Assembly (NCBI GenBank): GCA_023336765.1
Contig: JAMBLL010000255.1
Span: forward strand, 1-5,260
Direction: 5' to 3'
Source of the DNA: Actinomycetes bacterium
Lineage (GTDB): Bacteria > Actinomycetota > Acidimicrobiia > Spongiisociales > UBA5794
DNA length: 5,260 nt
How positions within the stretch are numbered: position 1 is the first letter of the stretch; the number at the start of each line of letters is the position of its first letter. Below, one piece after another: positions 1 to 4,817 of this stretch. The position numbers were made by a program, and so were the translations under genes. The notes below the pieces were generated by a model. That model saw nothing but the letters and a program-made list of their open reading frames with translations. It did not search any database and was not told where the DNA came from.

Positions 1-101
1 GACAGCGCTTTGGCAAGGTCCCAGCCGATACCCCTGCTCGCGCCCGTTACGACCGCGACGCGATCGTCCAGGCGGAAGTCTGGATATTTCATACCGGTCA
101 A
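1..101 (-). CDS. Short-chain dehydrogenase/reductase (SDR), N-terminal fragment
   Basis: Only the first 33 codons are in the window; the gene continues past the left edge. The visible protein has a short hydrophilic lead, then a beta strand (VAVV) running into TGASRGIG at residues 19-26. This is the TGxxxGxG dinucleotide-binding motif of classical SDRs, which are cytoplasmic NAD(P)-dependent oxidoreductases. The substrate cannot be told because the catalytic Ser-Tyr-Lys region lies outside. I chose the TTG start at 101-99: a strong AAGGAGG at 117-111 sits 9 bases upstream of it. The ATG three codons in (92-90) is 18 bases from the same site. The gene lies about 105 bp downstream of the ACT-domain gene on the same strand and could be co-transcribed with it. 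The fold is certain enough; the exact function is unknown. Confidence 0.85.
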   Translation of the reverse strand, partial: MTGMKYPDFRLDDRVAVVTGASRGIGWDLAKAL

Positions 102-110
102 GGTGCCACA

Positions 111-117
111 CCTCCTT
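111..117 (-). promoter_or_regulatory. Ribosome binding site of the SDR gene
   Basis: AAGGAGG on the minus strand, a full match to the anti-SD sequence. Its 9-base spacing favours the TTG start at 101 over the ATG at 92, so the protein probably has three residues more than an ATG-only prediction gives. Confidence 0.7.
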
Positions 118-206
118 GCGGGCCGCTGATCGCCACAACGCGACAGCAGCAATCCCATCGCTGTGCATCGCCCGTGCTCAACAGCGCGGAGCGACGGAAC
201 ATCGGT

Positions 207-584
207 TCAGAGACCGAACGCCTGGCGCGCTGCGTCCAGGTTGACAACGCCGAGCATGACCCGGTCTCCGGTCGCAGTCGAGAGCAGATAGACCTCTGCT
301 CCCGCGTCGTATGCCGTGCGAGCGACGCCCGCCAGCCCACCCGGCCGATCCTCGAGCGGGACGATGAGTACCTCTCGAACGTCGACGACCAGGAAGCCTG
401 CAACCGTCAGCACCTCCTGAGTGCGAGTGTTCACCGCATCCTCGACGACCACGTGCACCACCCTGTGATGCTCCCGTGAGAACGACACTGCAGCCTCGAC
501 ATTGATGTTGGCGGCGCTGAGTGATTCCCAGACCTCAGGAACCGCTCCACCCCGTTCGGGAATCATGATCGTGACATCTCTCAT
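207..584 (-). CDS. Stand-alone tandem ACT-domain protein
   Basis: A 125-residue protein that looks like two ACT-type ligand-binding modules and nothing else. The first covers roughly residues 3-68 (VTIMIPERGGAVPEVWESL, then a strand-rich part). The second covers roughly 72-122, with the typical ACT helix start PLEDRPGGLAGVARTAYDAG at 76-95. ACT modules usually bind amino acids or other small molecules and often dimerise; no catalytic domain is attached here. It is probably a cytoplasmic small-molecule sensor or regulatory subunit, but the ligand and partner are unknown. The ATG start is supported by AGGAG (about 594-598 on this strand) 8-9 bases upstream. It is divergent from the HEXXH protein gene and followed by the SDR gene. 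Assignment to the ACT fold is from sequence pattern only. Confidence 0.75.
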   Translation of the reverse strand: MRDVTIMIPERGGAVPEVWESLSAANINVEAAVSFSREHHRVVHVVVEDAVNTRTQEVLTVAGFLVVDVREVLIVPLEDRPGGLAGVARTAYDAGAEVYLLSTATGDRVMLGVVNLDAARQAFGL

Positions 585-687
585 TACTACTTCTCCTTCG
601 TCACCGCGTCGTGAAGCGACCGCGTGTAGTGCTCTTGTCCACCCGATTCCGACGTCGACGAGGAGTTCCGCGCTTCGGTAGGCTCAA

Positions 688-1245
688 ATGGTGCGTCGTG
701 TATTCGCTCTCACCGTGCTTGCAGCGGCAATGGTCGCTGGTCTTGGCTTGCTCGCTCGTCCGACCAGCCCTCCCGCTCTTCGATTCGATGACACCGTTCC
801 CAATGATCTCCGTGCCCTCGCCACCGAAACCTGGCAGGACCTCCTTGAGGCCCACCAGGCGCGCCACGATTGCATCGCCCCGGTCGTCCTCAGCGTCGCA
901 TGGGATCTCGACGATCGCGCCCAATACCGGCCCGATTTGGCGACCGTCGTCATTCGAGTTCCCGGGACCGCTGCGAACCTGCGTACCGGGCTGATCCACG
1001 AGTTCGCCCATCATGTCGAATTCACATGTCCGGAACATGAGGAGCTCCGTCCGGCGTTCCTCGCCGCACAGGGTCTGGCCGCTTCGACCCATTGGTTCGA
1101 CGGTGACACATGGGAGACGACGCCGTCTGAGCAGTATGCAGAAGCCACCGTCGAGGTGATACTCGGACGCAGAGCTCACCATGGCGGCATCTCGATCTCG
1201 GACGAGGCAGCTGCCATCGTCCGCCGGTGGGGGGCCGGTTCCTGA
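688..1245 (+). CDS. Small exported or membrane-anchored HEXXH zinc-metallopeptidase-like protein
   Basis: A 185-residue protein. Residues 1-23 form a basic start (MVRR) followed by a hydrophobic stretch, which fits a signal peptide or signal anchor; there is no lipobox cysteine and no clear AxA cleavage site. HEFAHH at 104-109 is a zincin HEXXH motif: H104 and H108 would bind zinc and E105 would be the catalytic base. Downstream, SEQYAEA at 147-153 offers E152 (or E148) as a third, gluzincin-like ligand. Cys62 and Cys114 are the only cysteines and could form a disulfide outside the cell. I cannot name a family; substrate and activity are unknown. Translation initiation looks weak: GGTAGG at 677-682 lies 5 bases before the ATG, and the better GAGGAG is more than 20 bases away. 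It is convergent with the transporter operon and divergent from the ACT gene. Confidence 0.72.
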   Translation: MVRRVFALTVLAAAMVAGLGLLARPTSPPALRFDDTVPNDLRALATETWQDLLEAHQARHDCIAPVVLSVAWDLDDRAQYRPDLATVVIRVPGTAANLRTGLIHEFAHHVEFTCPEHEELRPAFLAAQGLAASTHWFDGDTWETTPSEQYAEATVEVILGRRAHHGGISISDEAAAIVRRWGAGS

Positions 1246-1362
1246 ATACATCATGCCGCGTGCTCTCCCCTCGTATACCTTGTCCTCCGCTCTGAAGTGA
1301 GGCTGGTTGGTCGAGGTGGACCGTCAGGGTCGGCGTGCAGCCTGTCCCGGACCGTCGACTCT
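1246..1362. other. Convergent intergenic spacer
   Basis: This is the gap between the 3' ends of the metallopeptidase-like gene and the ABC ATPase gene, where both transcripts should end. I see no strong GC hairpin followed by a T tract on either strand. The only pattern I noted is an 8-bp direct repeat GGACCGTC at 1318-1325 and 1349-1356, which may be chance in GC-rich DNA. Termination here may depend on Rho or on weak structures. Confidence 0.5.
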
Positions 1363-2259
1363 TTAGGATTCTCCCTGCTCCTCAGGCTTCTTGCCCATTT
1401 CGATGAGCTCCGCCTCGATCTCGTCCGCCGTCTCGGCGTACGCATCAGCGTCTGCTCCCCCTTCCTGGGCTGCTTCCTTCAACTCATGTTTCAGAACCTC
1501 GAGATCGGCACCGCCCGCCATCATCTGCACGAGTTGCTCGAGCGGAATGTCCTCTTTCGAGAAGTCCCCGTACACCTGTCCACGGCGAAGGATCACGAAG
1601 TGGTCGCCGACGGGATAGGCGTGCTGGGGGTTGTGGGTGATAAAGATCACGCCAATACCCTTGCTCTTGGCCTGGAGGATGTACTTCAGCACAACTCCGG
1701 CCTGTTTCACTCCGAGCGCTGCCGTGGGCTCGTCAAGGATCAACGCTTTCGCACCGAAGTACACCGCGCGAGCGATGGCCACCGCCTGGCGCTCACCTCC
1801 CGAGAGGGTGCCGACCGTCTGGTCAGGGTCGCGAATGTCGATGCCCATCTTCGCCATCTCGTTCTTGGTGGTCTCCTTGGCGAACTTCGAATCGAGGTGT
1901 TTGAACGGTCCCCACCCTGTGGTCGGCTCCGATCCGAGGAAGAAGTTCCTCCAGATGGACATGAGCGGGATCATCGCCAGATCCTGGTAAACGGTGGCAA
2001 TGCCCAACTCGAGTGCTTCGCGTGGTGAATCGAAGTCCTGCTGCACCCCATCGAACAGGTACTCCCCTTCCGAAGCCTTGTGAACCCCGGAGAGCACCTT
2101 GATGAGAGTGGACTTGCCAGCACCGTTATCTCCGAGCAGACAGGTGACCTCGCCGGCACGCACGAAGGCTGACACGTCCTGGAGCGCGATGACGCTGCCG
2201 AAGTACTTCGAAACGTTCTTGATTTCGAGCAGGGGCGCGGTGGTGTTGCTGTTACTCAT
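1363..2259 (-). CDS. CUT2-type sugar ABC transporter, ATP-binding protein (single domain, FrcA-like)
   Basis: The cytoplasmic ATPase that powers the importer, 298 residues. All ABC motifs are intact: Walker A GDNGAGKST at 43-51, Q-loop in YQDLAM with Q92, signature LSGGERQ at 152-158, Walker B KALILDEP at 171-178 with catalytic E177, D-loop region around 180-183, and switch His209 in FITHN. The segment PLMSIWRNFFLGSEP (98-112) is typical of sugar importers of the ribose/fructose group. Many CUT2 ATPases (RbsA, XylG, MglA) fuse two such domains in about 500 residues; this one has one domain and would act as a homodimer, as in FrcA. Residues from about 251 on form an unusual Glu/Asp/Ala-rich helical tail beyond the core. 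The ATG start overlaps the permease stop (ATGA), so the two are probably translationally coupled. It is the last gene of the operon. Confidence 0.95.
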   Translation of the reverse strand: MSNSNTTAPLLEIKNVSKYFGSVIALQDVSAFVRAGEVTCLLGDNGAGKSTLIKVLSGVHKASEGEYLFDGVQQDFDSPREALELGIATVYQDLAMIPLMSIWRNFFLGSEPTTGWGPFKHLDSKFAKETTKNEMAKMGIDIRDPDQTVGTLSGGERQAVAIARAVYFGAKALILDEPTAALGVKQAGVVLKYILQAKSKGIGVIFITHNPQHAYPVGDHFVILRRGQVYGDFSKEDIPLEQLVQMMAGGADLEVLKHELKEAAQEGGADADAYAETADEIEAELIEMGKKPEEQGES

Positions 2260-3335
2260 CGTTGCGCAGCCTTCTGCCGTACGTAGTTATTGAATATCAC
2301 GGCGATCACGAGGACACCTCCGACGAACACCTGGAACCAATCGCCATCGACCCCGGTGATGATGATCCCCTGCTTCACCATGGCGAAGATGAGGGCGCCG
2401 AAAGAAGCACCGATCACCGAGCCGAATCCACCGGTGAGCAACGTGCCGCCCACCACGACAGCGATGATCGCCTGGAATTCCAGACCGAAACCGCGCAAAG
2501 TATCCGATCCGTTGAACTGTACCGCCTGGATCACTGCCACGAGGAACGCCCCAAACGCCGTTCCCATGAAAAGAGCGATCCTCACCCGACTCACCGGCAC
2601 GCCGACGTTACGAGCCGCATTGGCGTCGCCGCCGGTCCCGAAGATCCAGTTTCCCTGACGGGAACGAAGGAGTATCCAGGTTGCGACCGCGGCCATTGCG
2701 AACCACCACAGGATCGAGACCCTGAAGGTGGCTCCCATAAACTGGATCTCGCTGGCGAAAAGCGTGTCTGCTAGGCCGAACCCGGACGCCTCGTCCAGGC
2801 TTCCCAACTGTGTTCGGTTCGTGAACATCCGGGTCAGGGCGATCGTCAGGCCCCTGAAGATGAAGAGGGTCGCGAGCGTGATGATGAACGACGGCAATTT
2901 GGTGGCCACCACCAGGACGCCGTTGAATGCCCCGATTGCAAGAGCCAGGATGAGTGCTGCGAGTATCGCTGGCCAGATCCCCCAGCCGAACCCTCCACTG
3001 TCCGACGGGAAGGTCAGAACCATGATCGTCATACCGGCGAAGCCAAGAATCGAACCGATCGAGAGGTCGAACTCTCCCCCGATCATCAACAAGGCCACGA
3101 CCACTGCGAGGATGCCAAGCGGCGCAGCCCGGTTCATGATCGCTGCGAACGTCGTCCAGCTCGCGAAGTTGTTGTCGTTGGCAATGATGGCGAAGAACAC
3201 CCAGACGAGGACCGCCCCCAACCCTGCTCCGAACTCTGGACGTGCCAACAAGCGGTTCAGGCGACTGACCTTGCGAACCCGTTCGTCCGATTCTGGTTGT
3301 TCCGCGTTCGGCGGAGATTTCGCTTCGGATACCAT
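2256..3335 (-). CDS. CUT2-type sugar ABC transporter permease (RbsC/FrcC-like)
   Basis: The inner-membrane channel subunit, 359 residues from the chosen start. A polar cytoplasmic lead of about 35 residues is followed by about ten hydrophobic segments, roughly at 36-53, 69-86, 89-109, 119-146, 149-168, 208-224, 254-271, 285-300, 304-325 and 333-350. Family hallmarks are GGEFDLSIGS at 86-95, the cytoplasmic coupling loop GTGGDANAARNVGVPVSRVR at 233-252 that contacts the ATPase, and GGTLLTGGFGSVIGA at 297-311. One protein of this type usually forms a homodimeric channel. An open frame extends 20 codons further upstream, to an ATG at 3395, but that start lies inside the intercistronic hairpin. 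The internal ATG at 3335 has GGGAGG just before it, so I use it. The stop overlaps the ATPase start. Ribose, fructose, xylose and inositol carriers look alike here, so substrate is not assigned. Confidence 0.95.
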   Translation of the reverse strand: MVSEAKSPPNAEQPESDERVRKVSRLNRLLARPEFGAGLGAVLVWVFFAIIANDNNFASWTTFAAIMNRAAPLGILAVVVALLMIGGEFDLSIGSILGFAGMTIMVLTFPSDSGGFGWGIWPAILAALILALAIGAFNGVLVVATKLPSFIITLATLFIFRGLTIALTRMFTNRTQLGSLDEASGFGLADTLFASEIQFMGATFRVSILWWFAMAAVATWILLRSRQGNWIFGTGGDANAARNVGVPVSRVRIALFMGTAFGAFLVAVIQAVQFNGSDTLRGFGLEFQAIIAVVVGGTLLTGGFGSVIGASFGALIFAMVKQGIIITGVDGDWFQVFVGGVLVIAVIFNNYVRQKAAQR

Positions 3336-3339
3336 TGCG

Positions 3340-3345
3340 CCTCCC
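3340..3345 (-). promoter_or_regulatory. Ribosome binding site of the permease gene
   Basis: GGGAGG on the minus strand, 4 bases before the ATG at 3335 (within a purine-rich GAGGGAGG run). It decides the start and removes a 20-residue Arg-rich extension that a longest-frame prediction would add. Confidence 0.75.
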
Positions 3346-3364
3346 TCTGTCGGTCGTCGATTGT

Positions 3365-3402
3365 CGTGTGATTGGCCCGCCCAACGGCGGGCCAATCACA
3401 CG
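3365..3402 (-). promoter_or_regulatory. Perfect 17-bp intercistronic hairpin between binding-protein and permease genes
   Basis: Arms at 3365-3381 and 3386-3402 are exact reverse complements, 17 bp, with a 4-base loop (CAAC on +, GTTG in the operon mRNA). It lies 15 bases after the binding-protein stop and ends 19 bases before the permease SD. No T tract follows on the operon strand, so it is not a classical intrinsic terminator. In sugar operons such structures often protect the 3' end of the binding-protein mRNA or cause partial termination. Either would make the lipoprotein more abundant than the membrane subunits. The structure is seen directly; the role is inferred. Confidence 0.85.
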
Positions 3403-3417
3403 GTTGTTATGCCTTCT

Positions 3418-4449
3418 CTAGCGCAGCCCCTCCTCGGAGAATCCAATGACATCGGGCGCAACATCAGCGGTCACGATCTGTGGACCAGTGAGGATGACGC
3501 GATCGACACTGCCGAGCGGCAGCGCACCGGTCTCCAGGAACTTCGTCAACAGGACGATCGGCAGATAACCCTGCAGGTACTGAGCCTGATCGATGGCGAA
3601 CATCATGTCGCCTGCGATGATGGCGTCGAGAACCTCCGGCGACATGTCGAAGGTCGCGAACTTGACGGTACCCAACAGTCCAGCGTCGTCGAGGGCTGCA
3701 AGCGTCGGCTGTGCACCGGTCGGGCCCAGAGTCAGGATTCCTTCAACAGGATTCGCCTGCAACGCACCCGAGATCGTCTCCTGAGAACCTGTCGGATCTG
3801 CGAGGTCGACGGGAATGACTGGAACGTCGACTCCGAGACCGTCCTCAAACCCCTGACAACGAAGATCGAGCGCTACGTTGCCCACTTCCTGGTTCACACA
3901 GATCGCACTGCCGACACCCTCGGCCGCGAGGCGATTACCGGCGATCAGGCCGGCTTCGTACTCGGTCTGACCGACATGCACCAGGACACCGAGTTCGGCG
4001 AACACGTCGCTGCCCGAGTTCATGGAGATCACCGGAATGCCAGCCGCGACCGCCGCACGAATCGAGTCACCGAGCGCATCGGCGTCGGGAATCGTGACGA
4101 TCAGCCCGTCGGGTTGTGATGCCACGGCCGCGTCGATGATCGCACTCATCTCGACCATGTCGAACGTGCCAGGCGCCTGGTACTCAACGGTGACACCCAT
4201 GTCACTGCCCGCATCCTTCGCCCCGTTGGCCGCTACCGACCAGAAAGGATCCGATGCCTGACCGTGCGAGACAACCACGAAGCGGAAGTCCCGCTGCGAG
4301 ACCGCATCGTCCCCACCTGAGTCGGCTGTTGTTGCAGTCTCGCCACCTCCGTCGCCCGCGGTCGTCGCGGTGTCGTTGCTATCACTCGAGCACGCTCCAA
4401 CGATCAGAGCGAAGGCCAACAGGATTGCCAGCCATGCACTTCGTTTCAT
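3418..4449 (-). CDS. CUT2-type sugar ABC transporter substrate-binding lipoprotein
   Basis: The extracellular receptor that captures the sugar and delivers it to the permease; 343 residues from the chosen start. The N-terminus MKRSAWLAILLAFALIVGAC is a lipoprotein signal peptide with lipobox VGAC, so Cys20 should be lipid-modified. A disordered Ser/Asp/Thr/Gly/Glu-rich tether follows to about residue 50. The periplasmic-binding-protein fold (ribose/galactose-binding type, Peripla_BP_4-like) runs from about 55 to the end. Typical segments are SHGQASDPFW (61-70), PDGLIVTIPDADAL (113-126), PVISMNSGSD (139-148), ATFDMSPE (265-272) and DQAQYLQGYLPI (287-298). Cys184 and Cys198 could pair. The frame is open 11 codons further upstream to a TTG at 4482, but GAGGAG 6 bases before the ATG at 4449 and the immediate KR-hydrophobic signal peptide make 4449 the start. 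It is the first gene of the operon. Sugar or polyol specificity is unknown. Confidence 0.94.
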   Translation of the reverse strand: MKRSAWLAILLAFALIVGACSSDSNDTATTAGDGGGETATTADSGGDDAVSQRDFRFVVVSHGQASDPFWSVAANGAKDAGSDMGVTVEYQAPGTFDMVEMSAIIDAAVASQPDGLIVTIPDADALGDSIRAAVAAGIPVISMNSGSDVFAELGVLVHVGQTEYEAGLIAGNRLAAEGVGSAICVNQEVGNVALDLRCQGFEDGLGVDVPVIPVDLADPTGSQETISGALQANPVEGILTLGPTGAQPTLAALDDAGLLGTVKFATFDMSPEVLDAIIAGDMMFAIDQAQYLQGYLPIVLLTKFLETGALPLGSVDRVILTGPQIVTADVAPDVIGFSEEGLR

Positions 4450-4455
4450 CCTTTT

Positions 4456-4461
4456 CTCCTC
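4456..4461 (-). promoter_or_regulatory. Ribosome binding site of the binding-protein gene
   Basis: GAGGAG, 6 bases upstream of the ATG at 4449. It sets the start at the signal peptide and rules out the longer frame beginning with TTG at 4482. Confidence 0.8.
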
Positions 4462-4474
4462 TTCCATCGCTTGA

Positions 4475-4489
4475 CCCACCAACGGTGGG
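4475..4489 (-). repeat. Small inverted repeat in the 5' leader of the binding-protein gene
   Basis: CCCACC, 3-base gap, GGTGGG: a perfect 6-bp inverted repeat ending 13 bases upstream of the SD. In the mRNA it would be a GC-rich stem with a GTT loop, close in loop and position to the longer hairpin ahead of the permease gene. It could tune translation or mRNA stability, or be a protein site. The role is inferred. Confidence 0.5.
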
Positions 4490-4539
4490 GCTACTTCTCA
4501 TCCCGAACCTACACGCATACGCAGAAGTTGGGGACACGT

Positions 4540-4559
4540 ATTGAGAATCGTTCCTCAAT
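4540..4559. promoter_or_regulatory. Candidate operator O1 (imperfect CG-centred palindrome)
   Basis: ATTGAGAATCGTTCCTCAAT: six outer bases on each side match perfectly, and 16 of 20 positions are symmetric about the central CG. Its right half shares CGTTCC with the palindrome at 4601-4614. The form fits a LacI-family or similar dimeric repressor site; no regulator gene is in the window. It would lie in the leader of the transporter transcript. Confidence 0.5.
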
Positions 4560-4600
4560 CGCACCGATACGACTGGTCCTACTCTCTCTCCTCGAGAGTT

Positions 4601-4614
4601 ATGGAACGTTCCAT
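4601..4614. promoter_or_regulatory. Candidate operator O2 (perfect 14-bp palindrome, LacI type)
   Basis: ATGGAACGTTCCAT is a perfect palindrome. The core TGGAACGTTCCA, with a central CG, has the shape of LacI-family operators that control sugar genes in actinobacteria. Its centre is 58 bp from that of O1, so one regulator could bridge both. It sits just downstream of the predicted start of the transporter transcript and in the -35 zone of the opposite promoter, so a bound repressor could block both directions. Binding is inferred. Confidence 0.6.
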
Positions 4615-4623
4615 TATGAGCAG

Positions 4624-4651
4624 GCTATACTCACCGAAGGTCCGCTGTCAA
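4624..4651 (-). promoter_or_regulatory. Candidate sigma-70-type promoter for the transporter operon
   Basis: On the minus strand, TTGACA at 4651-4646 is a full -35 match. A 16-base spacer separates it from TATAGC at 4629-4624, a moderate -10. Transcription would begin near 4617, just before O2, leaving a leader of roughly 170 bases. This is pattern matching only; the -10 is imperfect. Confidence 0.4.
4626..4631 (+). promoter_or_regulatory. Candidate -10 box for the oxidoreductase gene
   Basis: TATACT, one mismatch from TATAAT, on the plus strand. No good -35 lies 16-18 bases upstream, since that place is taken by O2 (4601-4614), so an activator or weak promoter is possible. It overlaps the opposite-strand -10 and would give a leader of about 180 bases. 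Confidence 0.3.
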
Positions 4652-4803
4652 GCCGCTACAAGGGTCGAGGGATGCTCCGAATCTGTTACGAACGAGACAT
4701 TCCGGGTCAAGTACGGGACATCGTCGAGGGCCCGACCGAGCCGCGCGAACAACACCTGGCCAATCCCGAAGTCTGGCCTGCGGGCAGACAAGTCCCCCGC
4801 ACG

Positions 4804-4809
4804 AAGGAG
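4804..4809 (+). promoter_or_regulatory. Ribosome binding site of the oxidoreductase gene
   Basis: AAGGAG, 8 bases before the ATG at 4818. It supports this start; no other start codon nearby has a comparable site. Confidence 0.8.
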
Positions 4810-4817
4810 CAGGCATC

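Larger units (their letters stand above)
4450..4817. other. Divergent control region between transporter operon and oxidoreductase gene
   Basis: A 368-bp stretch with no credible gene. It holds SD sites for both flanking genes, a small hairpin near the binding-protein start, two CG-centred palindromes (4540-4559 and 4601-4614), and overlapping candidate promoter elements for both directions at about 4624-4651. Its right part (about 4655-4800) shows only a weak imperfect inverted repeat at 4771-4789 (GTCTG/CAGAC arms). Open frames crossing it lack SD sites and protein-like composition. Control elements are inferred from pattern. Confidence 0.7.

Noticed and set aside
147..163. Imperfect inverted repeat CAGC...GCTG between the ACT and SDR genes as a terminator
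   Set aside because: The stem is short, has a mismatch and no T tract; it is within chance for this sequence.
601..1254. Minus-strand 217-codon frame opposite the metallopeptidase-like gene
   Set aside because: The plus-strand product has a signal sequence and an HEXXH motif; this one is Arg/Gly-rich with no domain and would overlap the ACT gene's upstream region.
1297..2028. A 243-codon plus-strand open frame opposite the ATPase gene
   Set aside because: The opposite strand carries every ABC ATPase motif in order; this frame has no SD and no recognisable domain.
3365..3402. Reading the long hairpin as a classical Rho-independent terminator
   Set aside because: No T tract follows the stem on the operon strand, and the permease and ATPase genes continue right after it with good translation signals.
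2728..4119. A 463-codon open frame on the plus strand, antisense to the permease and binding-protein genes
   Set aside because: It crosses two well-supported genes on the other strand plus their hairpin, has no SD, and its translation is low-complexity and Arg/Pro/Ser-rich without any domain. Long antisense frames are common opposite GC-rich genes.
4581..4599. ACTCTC/GAGAGT inverted repeat between the two candidate operators
   Set aside because: Six-base arms in a CT-rich run with a 7-base spacer; likely chance from low complexity.
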